Shown one piece after another: positions 37,941-54,782 of a DNA stretch of 64,000 bases. The position numbers and the translations under genes were made by a program. Origin of the DNA: Cloeon dipterum (taxonomy: Eukaryota; Arthropoda; Insecta; Ephemeroptera; Baetidae); contig NC_088788.1 of assembly GCF_949628265.1 (NCBI RefSeq), positions 14,260,001 through 14,324,000 on the forward strand. The letters run 5' to 3'. The notes beneath the pieces were generated by a model. It saw only the letters and a list, made by a program, of their open reading frames with translations, was not told the origin of the DNA and did no database searches. Every line of letters starts with the position of its first letter. The stretch's first letter is position 1.

Positions 37941-40900
37941 TCGCACACAGCGAATTCATGCGCTGTGCTGCTTTTTGGCCTTTGTCTTGCTCCATTCACG
38001 CACATTCCATCAGCACCGACTGCAAATTGACGCGCGTGCGGCCGCGCCACGCAAAACTCTATCTCTCTCGGCGCCCGAAATATTTCTCCCGCGGCTCTGC
38101 TTTTATATACCAAAACGGGCCCGTTTTATTAAATTCGAGTTGTTCTTCCTTTTGCTGTGTTTTGGAACGTACAACAACACACCAAAGACGACGATGCCGG
38201 CGAATGAAATGCATTGTTGGATTCCGAGCGGGCAAATAAAAATCTCTTTCGTGGCATTTTACGCATGGTGCCAGCTAACGTGGATAAGTTAAATTTCTGT
38301 AATGCTGCCAAAATTTCAGCAAATCCATTCCGCTCGAGGGACGGTGATGTGCAAGAATAAAAGACGTCAACGTCAAAACACACGCGGCGGGAAGCGAAAA
38401 TTTGACTGACCGGTGGAAAAAACTGACAGCCGACTCCGACACGCAATGCAATCGACACACAAGCGTCACGCAGTTGCGCAATCTGATAAGCAAAGGTCGT
38501 TTTCCTTCCGCCAGGTGACTTTTCTGGCGAGAGTGCCAATTTGGAATCGGCGAGGAATGCACGGAACGCCAGCGTATTGTACGCGGAGTAATGGCCCTCG
38601 GTAATAAATACGAGCCACTTTACTTTGTCTCGTAATTGCAACGTAACGGTACCTGACAGAGTAATAACCCGCCGCAGACGCTGCGGCTGCCTCTTCGGCT
38701 GGGCGGATTTTCATGCACAGGCCCATAAATTTTATCAGCAGGTGAATGAAATCTCTCCGCGCGCGCGGCTGGCCGATGCGCCTAAAATCGCTGCTTTTTA
38801 GCACCGCGCGCCAAACCGAAATCTCACACCTTTTTATTGTGTGCTGCAACAATTCCCTCTAGTTATTAAAGCCGATTTTTATCTCCGCGTCTTTCAAACC
38901 ACGCACGTGCTCCGTGAGTCCTTTTGAAAGCACCTGAAATATTTATGTAAGTGCGCCGCCACCGCTGTGCTCTTTGTGCCTCTTTGAAAAGATCGTTAAT
39001 ACGTACTGAAAAAGCCGGCTTTAAACCTTCGCAGAAAAATGTGATGGAAACTTTGATGAGAAGACCCTGGCAAAAGTTTAAGTTAACCTCTAATTTAACT
39101 ACATCAAATATGATCCCTTGAATTCCTGTGATTTTTCCTCTGTTTTAGTAGTTTTCTCAAATGAGTTTTTAACTCAAATTTTGAATTGCTGTGACATGCT
39201 AGAGTAGACGTTCTAAGCAACACAACAAACCATTACGAAATAATTCTAAAATCCGAAATAACCACAAATTTTTGGAACAGTTCCAGTGACCGCTGAAATA
39301 GACTGAAAATTTATTATTTTACTGCTAGCTCCTTGAATAAGTTGTCTGTTTGAAAAAATACGCGACGAAATCACTAAAATAGGAACATATATGCTATTGT
39401 AAAAATTTAGAAATTATTCAATTTCGTGAAAGCATATGATACCATTTTCAACAGCCAATTTAAATTTGCATTATATCCTACGGTGTACTCCTTTTTATTA
39501 AATAAATAACGATTCTTAAAAGAGTTTTGAAAACACAAAAACTTTGTGGCCACTTTTCTCAAAATTTATTGCACTACCTGGGCAAATTTCGGCAAAAACT
39601 TATCTTTAAGAACTAGTTTATGCAATACCAACAAGGATTTTCTGGGTTTTGCTGTATCATTCCTCTTAAAAGGCTCACACTCTGTTTCATTTTGCGATAC
39701 GACAATTTATTTTATCTCCATTTTAGGCCATCCACGAAGTTAAAGGCGTTTACATTTAATTTTGCCAGGGGCGTGTGTGATGGCGAACTGTAAATAATTG
39801 TTTGATATTTCCAGTAAGAGCCGTTCTCAGAAGCGTTTCTTTTTCCTTGATGGTCAATAAATCATTGTGGCAATCAGAAATCATTTTTTTATTTGCCCAA
39901 TCAGTCCGCGAAACATCAAATATTGAATCCTGAGAGACGTTTTTGCCACGTTCGCCTTGTATGCAATATACGACGCAGAAAGGACCACTTTTTTAGTTTG
40001 CTTGTTTTATTGACACACACTAGCGATTTGATACATCAATTTAATTAGTTTAATTATATTTTTGCTTTTAACTGGTTCGTAAATAACAAACCTCTTGGAG
40101 AGAGAAACGAAAAAGAACTGACAATTGGCCCAATATAACGAGATTTCGAGAGCGAAAAAAGAGCAATAACGCAGACTAATTTATGATTAATGCTGATTGT
40201 GAGCGAGGATAACAGGTGCACACGGCGTCGTTTTATTATGTGGAATGCCGTCTGGCAAGGAGAGGAAACTCATCTTCTTTCTCTCCGCTCTCGCTCATCC
40301 TGACACATACCTGAGTATGCGCACGGATACACACACACTACAAACATATATTTTTCAAACTGCCGTCTGCGTTTACAGAGCACCGTTATATACCTGCCCG
40401 GCTTCTTCATATATGTGTGTGCGAGTGATCCTCGGTCGCTCCACGCTGCTTTTTGCATCCACCAAGCGGGCAATGTTTTATGACCTTGACCCCGCTGCTT
40501 TGAGCGGTTTTTGCGCGAAAATGCCAACTTTTGCCACGTTCAAAATTCTCAACCAAGCTGACCTCAAAAGCCCGTTTTTACATAAAAAAAATTCCAGGCT
40601 CAGAGCCCATATATGAGTGAGCTCGTCTGAGAGTCTGTGAGAATAATTTTGCCCTTTCCACCCTCGCCTCCAGCTTCCCTGCTCTAATTTTGAATGGCGA
40701 GAGGGACTTGCCACGCAAATGCATTTTGCAGGGGGCAATATAAGAGCTCTTTAAGCACAGTCGCATTTTATGGTGGCTCAGAGTGGAATAAGTCTCATGC
40801 AACTTGCTAATGATGCCCGACAACGAAAACCGTAAAAATAAAGAAGCTCTGAACGCGTCAGGAATCCGGATTAATTCAATTTCAGTGATGAACTTTTAAA

Positions 40901-43424
40901 AACACATATATATGGACATCTTTAAACAGAAATATACAAACGGTTTTTTGTGATAAAAAGACGAAATTTCGATGTAAAAACGATAGAAATTTCGGGTTTG
41001 TGAAATTTAGAAAGGATTTCGTAGCTTGCGTTTTATTTTTATTTGTACTCAGCAATGAGCGAGTCAATCTTTTAAACGGCCGATGATAATTCTGTGGCAT
41101 GGTTTTTTGCAGGTTAAGTATTACTGATGAGGCCTGAGAGCCGGAGCAGCTGTTGCATAGTTCGAGAACGTGCCCAGATAATATTTTATCTTGAATCTAT
41201 TTTCACTTTCAGCCACTCCTGATAAAAACGACAAAGAGCAAAGCCATATACTGTATATGTTTGTTCATTTTTATTAAATGAATTTTATATTCTGTTTTTT
41301 CCTTTTTCTTCAAAAATCTCAATTTTGTAACATTCCTTAATATTTTCATCAATTTTGTTTCATGTATGTGATTTGTATGTTGCTGGATCTGGAATAGACT
41401 CTAAGCATGCGATATAATTGCACGAATTTAAAGAAACAACCGTTTCTAAAACAATTACTTTCTCTATAGATCTACTGTGATACAGCTTTTTAATAACGGA
41501 GGACAGCACGTCTATAATTGACGGTCATTTGAAGCAATTTGAAAAGCTCTCCTTGGTCAGGTGCTGAATACAAACAGCTCCTTGTGTGGAACGTAATTAT
41601 ATTTTAACCAGAAAATATATATAATTCTGGCGCACGGCATTCCATCACGCCACAAATGAAATCTGTTCTGCCGGGGATTGATCAATTAAGTGTAATAATT
41701 CTAATACGCCATTCCACGCAGAACCAACACTTATTCGCACCACCGTGGATTGTAAAAGTGGAGCAAAAAAACTGAAAACACAGTTTTTCTGTTTTAATGG
41801 CACGAAATTAAGTTTACAGCCTTGCAGGCGGGCAAAAGCTCCAAATTTCGCGACACTATTTATTGTGTTTATTTTCCGCGATCTCCAGCCGTGCCACGAT
41901 AGCATCGGACCGGCAGTAAACCATTTTATGAGCTCGTCAATAAAAAGATTCTAATGTAATTATAAGCAGAAAGGCCATTTCTCGTTTAATCAGTGCAGAG
42001 CTTGAGCCAATCACAGAAAATTAAAGTCTCAAGAGTTAGTAGAACGAAATGAAGACTAGAGAGAGCACTTACAAATCAAATATTCGTTTCGCCGAGAGCC
42101 AAAAGGAAAGAGATGAGAGAAAAAAAGAAACCAGAAGCCTTTTTGCCAGGCGAGCAGTTCCTTTGGCCGCGCGAGAGATTATCAAATAGCCATGCTGCAG
42201 ATATTAAGCGAATTTGCACGTGCACATAAATTTTAATCCACGAGAATAAATTAGCCAGCTCGTTCTCTTAATTCGCTGTCAGCGTCTTGGGCGAAAAGAG
42301 ATTGAACTGCGCTGATTATTCCGCGTGCGGCGGATAGCATTCCTATTTTGGGCAACGCAGCAGTAGCTACGACGTCGATAATCTCCGCGTCCGAAATGCC
42401 CAGGCTCTTTCGTGTCTCACGCCTTTTCCTTTTTCTTCCTCGCTGCACACTTCTATTCGGATTTTATGAGAACGCAATAAAACGACGCCACATATCCCTG
42501 GCGATCTTTTGAATCCAGATTAAGAATTTTGATTGATCGACTAATATACATAACTCGCAGATCATTAGCGTCACAAATTTTGATGTTAATGTGGTTGAAA
42601 ACAGCTCGGTGGGAAATTCTTTCTCTTTTAATCGAGTGAGTGATTTTAAATGTAAATATACGATCACATTTACAGCTCATTCATGTACGTGTAAATTGCA
42701 CGACTTGTACAAGCACGAGTCATTTGCACTTGTACAATTAATCATCAATTAAGATTAGGTTTTCTCAATAGCTTTCGGGCGCGGTGTCTTTTATTTAATT
42801 TACGTCCCTTTTTATCTGGCCGAACGGACACTCGACGGCCGCCGCCGCCGCCAAAGCGAGCAATATAAACAAAACATCCCTGCTTTTGACGCAATTATCA
42901 GCGATTAATCACAGCTCGCGGATAAAAAAAATAGCGAGCTGTGCGATTTGGCACGCAGGCCGAAAGAGAATGAAAATAATGGGCGGCCGAACGAGGAAGA
43001 GAACTGCTCGTTTGAAGGCGGGCGGGCATAAAAAAGAACAAGATTTATATTAAAAGCGGCAGGATTTATATCTCAGTTCCATTTCCTTTGATAGTGTAGG
43101 TGTTGGGAAATAGCGCGAGAACTATTTTCTCCATCTTGAGCACATAAATCGTTGGCAAAGCCCGGCAACAACCCCTTTTCCCTCCGTCGTCCCTTTCTTG
43201 TACCGTGGGCGCCGGCATGAATAAATGTCCCGTGACTGCGCTTCGGCGGGCGGCGGCGGCGGCGGCACGGCGAAATTTGCACAGCTGCCGCGAGCGAATT
43301 TTCACTCGCATTTTTCATCCATAGCGCGCCACAAGTTTGTTTCCGCTGCTCTTAAAGTTTACAATCATGCAGGCGCGTATGCAAACGGGGGTTGAAATTT
43401 AATTTAAACTTTTCTGCAATTTAT

Positions 43425-43461
<37 letters not shown>
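43425..43461 (+). repeat. (GA)n microsatellite
   Basis: A GA dinucleotide run of about 37 bases with one early interruption (GAGAGAAAG). It is a possible GAGA-factor-type binding tract, not attached to any recognised gene. Confidence 0.95.
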
Positions 43462-43463
<2 letters not shown>

Positions 43464-43841
43464 GTTGCTACTGCTTCTGGAAATAAAAAGCGGCCGGAAA
43501 GCACTATCAAAACACACGGAAACAAGCGAGAAATGCGCTGGCTGTAATTTATCTTTCGCGGTGGAATTGCGCTAAATGATTAGTGCAACACCGCAGTCGG
43601 CAACAAGTGGGACGGTGATAAGAAATTGTGATTGCACCTGGCTGAGATTAAATTTTTCAAAATATGGAACAGCGTCCGATGAAGAAACATCCTTACATTT
43701 CTTCTTCGCAATATCTAACTTTTATTGTGATTCTAACAAAGTTATTAATAAGGGATAGAGCTCATGCAGGGATTGTTTTTCGTGGGCATATTTCATTTTC
43801 CTTCCAGGATACAATCGCTCCAAAACACTTACGTCACATTA

Positions 43842-43861
43842 TTTTTTTTTGGGGGGGGGGG
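43842..43861 (+). repeat. Adjacent homopolymers T9 then G11
   Basis: Nine T bases run straight into eleven G bases. Long G runs are rare elsewhere in the window. The exact length is error-prone in sequencing. Confidence 0.9.
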
Positions 43862-46800
43862 TTCAACAGGTACTCTTTTATTTCTTAAAATCTTTATTTT
43901 TTAGTTCAAAAAATGTTGTCTAATATGATTGTAGACTAACAAAATTTGGTCGATGTTGAACTCACGATTTTCATGTAAAATAATTTTTTCTCTGATGAAA
44001 GTGTTCAGTTTCAACAAAGTCTAATGCCTATTATTTTTTTCTAATTAAAACTCAAAATTTAAAAAAAATAAATAATGAACACTGATAAAATAAAAACAGC
44101 AAAAACATTACTTGTTAGGGTGTCTCGGGTTTCTGAAAAACGTAACAGCAAAATCTTGGCTTCTAAAGGGACACTGATTTTCCGAATACCGGAAACCATT
44201 TTTCTCGTCTTGACCTTCCATTGGAAACTGAATGAGTCTTGAAGTGCTACCACTTCAAATCCCGTATTTGCACCACAAAACAATACGAAAATACGAATTT
44301 TGAGTGATGAAATTTTGTTTGTATCACCTTCAAACCACGCATTTGTTGATAAGTCAAGACATGTCGACTGGTGTGCAATTTTGATCATTATACATACATC
44401 AAAGTTCTCTAATACGTAACACACCATAGCTAACCTGCTGATCCGCAATAAATCTAATTTTGAATCAATACACAACTCGAGAATTGATTTATGATTATAA
44501 TTACATTCTCTGTCGTAATAGCTACTGCGAAAACTACAAATTTCGGATACTAACTGTCTGGGTTGCTAAAAAATGCATACAGGTCGACTCGTCTTGACAC
44601 CCCCTGATGCATTAAAGAGATTTTAAGGGTTCCACTTCCAACAACTTAACCATCCCTTGGTATAACATGAAATAATAAAGTTTGAGCACTTAAAAATGTT
44701 TAAAAATCTCTTTGTATACCAAATAATGATATTCTAGAATAGTTTAAACTAGTTATTTTCAACATAATTAGATGTTTTTTTTATTAATTTCATTCAATAT
44801 TTGAGGAAGTAATTGGAAACAGTTTAAATTGAGAACACATAAAATACCCAAACACAGCCAGTTAAAAATTTTATGTAATGGAATATTATAAATTTAACCT
44901 ATATTTTTAACTAAAAATATCAGTTCCGGACATCAAAAGATTGATTTAATAAAATTTGATGGGAAAAGACCTACAATCATTGTGACACCACTTTTTTCTT
45001 GAATAATTTGTGACTGGTTGCAGTAAAAACATTTCACTGAAATTTTACCCAGAACTACGGCACGGTAGTGTCCGTCAGCAAGTGGAGCCCATTCCGCACC
45101 CCTTTTTGGAGAGAACAGAAAGCATTTTCTCACACGTGTACCCTTCCTAACGGCAAACACAGTCATATCAATGCAGCAAACTTTTCACTCGGCGCGCGAG
45201 CATTCTCGTGTTCCACGAAATAAAACACCGACTCGGAGGGTGAGTGTGCGTGGCGAAAAAGCAATATCATGCGCGAACACGTGAGACTCGGAATCGCTCG
45301 GCAGGCAATATGAGAAATGGATTACATATCTGACTCGGCGCGCGGCCCACGCTGAACTGGCGGAGATAAGAATATGGGGCGCATCACCACCGGGTTAACT
45401 TTTATTGCCTCTCAAGCCTTTTCGAGTGGCGCGAAGAACGACGCCCGGCTTTGCACCTCCTGCGCGCGGAAAAATAGGAAAGCGGGAATTAAATTAATTC
45501 AAACGCCATGTGACCTGCGGCGAGCCGCGTTTTCTCTTGCAAATAATATTAACTCGGCTCAACGCTTTACTTTAGTTGGAAATAATCACGGAGCAAGCAA
45601 GTTGGCGAGGTGTTAAACTTTGAAGCAGCATTTTCACATGGCTGGATACATTTAAGCGCCTAGCACTTTGCTAGTTAGGCAACTTGCTCGTTACACGTGT
45701 AAAGCGTGTTGCTGCATTACGTCCGCGTGAGACACGTCGCCTCCACTCACAGCCGCCTCATCCACCTGCCTGTGTGTATAATCTCTCGCTGCGAATTTGG
45801 ACCGCTCTCTCTGCGCAAATTGAGACGCGGCGGCGGAGGCGGAGGCGAATGCTGACTCTGCCTATGCATACATAATTTACAAGGCAATATTATACCTTTG
45901 GCCGACTGCGATTCGGGGGGCCCTAAATCACCAGCACTTGCATGATGGCAAAATTGAAGTGTGTGTATATAGCATTTCCATTTTATGGCTCTCGAAAACT
46001 TAAATCAGCTCTGTTGCTTTTATCTATTTAGAGTCCGTGACAGCCCGATTTTTCGTCCGAGATAAGTTGAATTAATAGTATGGCGAGACTGTAAGCCCGT
46101 CCGACAAAAATCGGTCGGCCGCAAGAGCGTAATTGGAATAAAGTAATAATTTATCGCCCCGCGGCACAGCAGGCACTGATGGTAAAGTTTGCTTCCAGTG
46201 CAGCACGCAACTTGAACCGGTTGCATAACTTGCGGAACGCTCGCTTAGCACCAACTTGCCGGCGAATAATAATAATAATTGCAGTTGTGCACATTTTACG
46301 ACACTTTGCTTTGTATGCCGTGCACTTCGCGAAAGAGCAACTTTGCTTTAGCTGTCGTAAATCAAACTCTTGCAGCTCAGATTTAGCTGACATTTATCGA
46401 GATTGTTTGGTTAACGCAACTAGTGTTGAGTTTCGTAAAGGAAAAACTTTTTATTGTTCAATTTTCTCTTCTGCGCTTCAATCAAACTCGCAATATCTGA
46501 TCTTGAGCAATGTGTGGTTGTTGAAACAACGACACTTTTGCCTCAGCAGAATCGAGTCTTTTTGTTCTAAAATGAGTCTGATGTCGTCCGACGGCCTGCT
46601 TCCGATGCTGCCGCTGAGCACTTTTCCTGCGTTTAATTTGCTCCGCCTCCTTGCCTCTTTTCGTCATTGTACGTACGCCATCAGACACGCTTTGAACTTT
46701 TTCCCTAGGTGGATACTCCCCGGCAAACAGAGTGACATCGGCTGGTACTTTTTGTGCGTTCGCAGCACGATCCGATCACTTACTGCCCCTGAAATATACA

Positions 46801-47699
46801 CCATTTTTCAACAACATTTTTTGCAAAAATGGAAATTCATTCCTTATTTCTACTTTGATGTGATTGTAATGGCGTTAAAACCTGACTGGTTCGCTTTGAA
46901 GAGGAATTTTATTTTCTTTTTTTTCCGGCGCATCGGAGTATATAATTTAAGTATTTGAATCAAACTTCGAGCGTAAGTCCACATTTCTCAGACACCATAT
47001 AGCAGGAGTGATATTCCCTACGATGTTTTTCGTAATTATATTTATTATAATTTTCCAAATTTATTTCATTTCATTACAAAGAGCAATCGCTTTTGCCGTC
47101 TCTTTTACCGCGATGATTTGCTTCTAAGTACGAACCATGCTGATTGTGAGTTAGATTGTTTGAACAATGGTCACATTCGTCGTTTTCAGACGTGCCGAAG
47201 TCAAAAACTCGATGGCTAACTTGGTCGGCAGAAGACAAACTTCTTGCGTGTGGTAGCTTATTCTGACCTTTTGGTTGGCGATGGGGTGGATTCGCTTCTT
47301 CGTCACTTGTAAATCTCTACTTTCTGAGGAACCGGTGGGCAAGGCAATCAAACCAGCTGTTAATAATCTGAGCCAAAATTAAAAGAAAAAACACTTATAA
47401 AAAATGCCTACAAAGTTGACATTCTCATAACAGCAGAATACAAGGCAACGGCTCTGTTAAAGGCTCTGTCTGGCAATGACTGCGCGTGCTATTTTTGCGA
47501 ATCTTGTATTGTATCACGTTTACTTTGTGAAGTGATACAAACTTTGTTTTTAGAAACTTTCTCCTTGGTAAATAAGATTAAGAAGGAGACTTACTTTCCT
47601 AATAAATCCCTTTTGCGACTTATTTTTTGGCTCCATTCGCTTGGGAAAAAGAGTAAAAGCGTTTTTTCCAAACTTCTCAAGACATAATTGGAAGCAAAA

Positions 47700-47705
47700 T
47701 TTATT
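47700..47705 (-). terminator. Poly(A) signal of the acetylesterase-like gene
   Basis: AATAAA on the minus strand, about 45 bases after the stop codon at 47,748. Confidence 0.6.
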
Positions 47706-47747
47706 GTTAAATCATTCCATCTTTATACACTGTATCAACATTATTAT

Positions 47748-50357
47748 TTAAGGGCTCTTGAACAAAGGGAATGACATGATTATGGCCGGCAATCCATCAG
47801 GTCCTCGGTCGGTGGAGTAAACGGGACATGATTTGTAGTCGCACGGCTTAGCTGACCACCCATACGCCATTTCTGTCGCAGTTTCCTCGATCATATAGGT
47901 CAATGTGTCAGAGGTCACGTTGTAAATGGGTGCCTCCACCCATACACCATCAAGCCGTCTGAACTAAAAGATAATATTTAAAAATACCACTTTAAATGTA
48001 TTCATCAATTAAATAGCAACAAATCAGATCTGCAAAAATGTAATTTAAAATAATTTTAGCACATACATAGAATCCTGAAGGGTCACCCGCTTGTCCGTTA
48101 AACTGAACCTGCCAGCTGTACGTAACTGTGCACATTGTAAGATCATCTCTTCGAATGGAAGGCTGAAAGGCAAAACACCATTATTAATCGCGCATCTTTG
48201 TGAAAGGTGCAAAAAATTCATTTGAAATAAAAGGGAAGAAAATTATGATTAATAACATGTCTGAGAGAGGGAGTATTAATCCATCTTAATTAATATTCCA
48301 ACCGGACCATCATTACTATTACACGCGTGAAGAAAACCCCGCTTTTAATTAAACTTACAATGGGCCCAACGAATTCGAGGTCGAACCTGTCGTAGTAAAG
48401 AAACACGAAAGAGTGGGCAAGTCTTCTTGCGACCGTTTGCTTGTCACGGAAGTAGACACTAAAAAATCAACTCAAAAAAATTAATTTCAAAATTATTAGT
48501 TTCATTCCACCTTCCAAAGGGAGACGAAGGGTCGTAAAGGTCGTAAGCAGGTGCCATAAATGTTTCATTGTTAAAGTTATTCGGCGCCACTTCCGTATCA
48601 AAAGTCTGGTGCAAACGGAGGTCAGACACCAGTTGATCATTTTCGCCTTCCATCGGGCCGAGCTGGAAAAATCCGATAAAAAAATTACACATCTCTCAGC
48701 TTTCACTCTCTCATTTGTCGAGAGCACCTGCACGAATCCAAATGGGAAATACCAGCCCTCGGGAGTCGTTGGGACTGTTCCGTCAAAGAACGTGTCTGCC
48801 CAGTCAAATGTCAAATTTTTAAACTGACACGTATAGTAAGGCAGGTTGTACTGCACGTTGCTCTCGCCTGGATTTACAGAATAGCTTGTTGTGCGTACGT
48901 ATTATTATTTTTTTCTATATATTTTATACCTTGGTGCCAGATAACTCCTCTAATGGAATTAGACGTGAGGGGATGGATCATTGCGTTCCAAATTGAGCTC
49001 TCTTCCACCAGACCTTGTCCAAATCTAAAAATAGCAACTGTTTGTATTTTAGGCAGTGTTATTGATTTTCTCATACAATCCCGTTTAATTATTTTTCCGC
49101 CACTTTTTTGTGAATATATTTTAAATAGCGCATTCGAGATTTATTTCTAATTTTGTTCTTATCAGTATGTTATTTTCCGAAGGAAACTTTTACAACAGAT
49201 TTTTTTCTCCAAAAATCAACTTAGGGAGAGGACTTTTCATTTCATCTTATTTACCTGATAACAGGTAGCAAAACACAATTTTAAAATTTAATGTTAATTT
49301 ATAATATCACATTACAAAGCGGCTTTGTGTATATGATTAATGAGCAAGTCACTGAAACTCATGGCCAGAAAAATAACAAAAATTGATACTAACCCGACCA
49401 CTACAGCCTTAATTGAAAAATCACATGAATTTTACACAGCTTTGAAAATTGGGAACTAGTGCTTACTCGGGGCTCTGTGTGGTGTTGCACACATCGATCA
49501 CCCGCGTGGAAATCCAGCCTTCGATATTCGAACTGGCGTACGTCGCCTGTATCAGCCCGATCGGCGGATGGTCAGGCACTTGGTCCAGCAATCTGGTCGC
49601 GTACAGCAAGCACAGGGCAGAAAATTCAGGCACGTTTTCCGCCTTCAGTTGGCTCCAAGCCTGATTGTATGGATAAGGTTCATTGAGTTCTCTGCTTGCG
49701 GTGCTCGGCTGGAGCTTCGCAGTCCAGATTTTGCTACTGTATTGCATCACGTTCTCAATTTCAGTCGTGGAATCTAAAATCTTTATTTATTTATTGCATC
49801 TCTCAAAGTACAGCAAAAATATTTTAATTTTTACATCTTTCATTGGGAGCTCCATGTTTCCTTCGCCAGCACAGAGCCAAATATCCCCAAAATATACATT
49901 TTCCAACAGCGCGCTCTCTTTGAGACCTATCTGTGTGTGGAAATTATTTTCATAAAGAAAATTGTCTACAAAAATCTCACCCGTGCATTGTGTTCTATCA
50001 AAATTGAGTGCGGGCCTCCCGATACGTGCGCGGGTATAATGAAAGACCACGTAGCGTTGCCTAAAATGTTTCTTATTTATGCCCTTTTGGCGTTCAGCTT
50101 AAATACCTCCAATCGTGACTGAATCGCTGAACTGTTCAAAACTAATTAGCACCGTGGCGCCAATTTGGCCATACCCCCAAATTCGAGCCCTTTTTGGACT
50201 TTGCTGAAGCATCATGTTGCTCTGAAAGGTGTTAGATAGGCGGAAGCTTTGAGCATCGCCTATTTTGACAAGTCAAGTAGTGCATCTATATATTTTACTC
50301 ACATGTCTGTAGCAAAGCATACGCTACCAATGCAGAGAAAAGGAGCAAATTTTGCAT
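47748..50357 (-). CDS. SIAE: Sialate O-acetylesterase-family protein, probable secreted pseudoenzyme
   Basis: Eleven exons (minus): 50303-50357, 50107-50259, 49981-50060, 49835-49930, 49467-49780, 48930-49024, 48728-48867, 48511-48662, 48359-48458, 48067-48162, 47748-47963. They join in frame to 498 residues, close to the human protein (about 520). The family removes O-acetyl groups from sialic acids in the secretory or lysosomal pathway. The start gives a clear signal peptide, MQNLLLFSALVAYALLQT, then FRLSNTFQSNMMLQ (human-like FRFASYINNDMVLQ). Other landmarks are GGPHSILIEHNAR, YFGDIWLC, IWNAMIHPL, WHQGESN, SPFGS..RDKQTVARRL and a C-terminal WSAKPCDYKSCPVY. Oddly, the nucleophile motif GQSNM is GEGNM (Gly120 for the catalytic Ser), and the conserved IHPRDK is VYFRDK (Tyr364 for His). 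Hydrolase activity is therefore unlikely, although the frame is intact. Family membership is near certain; loss of activity is inferred. Acceptors of exons 4 and 5 were chosen by frame. Confidence 0.92.
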
Positions 50358-50438
50358 GATATGCGCCTGCCAAACTAAGTCTTATTAGTGGTAAAGAAGA
50401 ACTGATAGATTCATAGTTTCTTTTTAAAACCAATGATT

Positions 50439-50444
50439 TTATTT
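50439..50444 (-). terminator. Poly(A) signal of NVL
   Basis: AATAAA on the minus strand about 165 bases after the NVL stop and only about 80 bases before the start codon of the next minus-strand gene. Confidence 0.5.
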
Positions 50445-50609
50445 TTATCATTACAAAAGAAATCTTTTGATAACATTCAAATGACATCTAACAAGCTACA
50501 TCCAGCAAACTAAATATATATTGACAGATCCTCTAGGTCACTGGGTTGGCCCAGATAAGAGCTTGAGGGCTACTGATCTCTCAGGATAAGGCATTATTTC
50601 TTAAAATGA

Positions 50610-54782
<4,173 letters not shown>

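Larger units (their letters stand above)
37143..47699. other. Intergenic DNA without recognised genes
   Basis: About 10.5 kb with no supported exon. Longest open frames are 46,179-46,958 on plus (259 codons, no motif) and 44,059-44,475 on minus (138 codons, no motif). Trinucleotide runs (GCC)n lie at 42,837-42,852 and (CGG)n at 43,244-43,268. The rest alternates between AT-rich DNA and short GC-rich patches. Confidence 0.45.

Noticed and set aside
47748..50357. Calling the acetylesterase homologue a pseudogene
   Set aside because: All 11 exons keep frame and splice sites, and the signal peptide is intact. Only active-site residues are replaced, which fits a pseudoenzyme better than decay.
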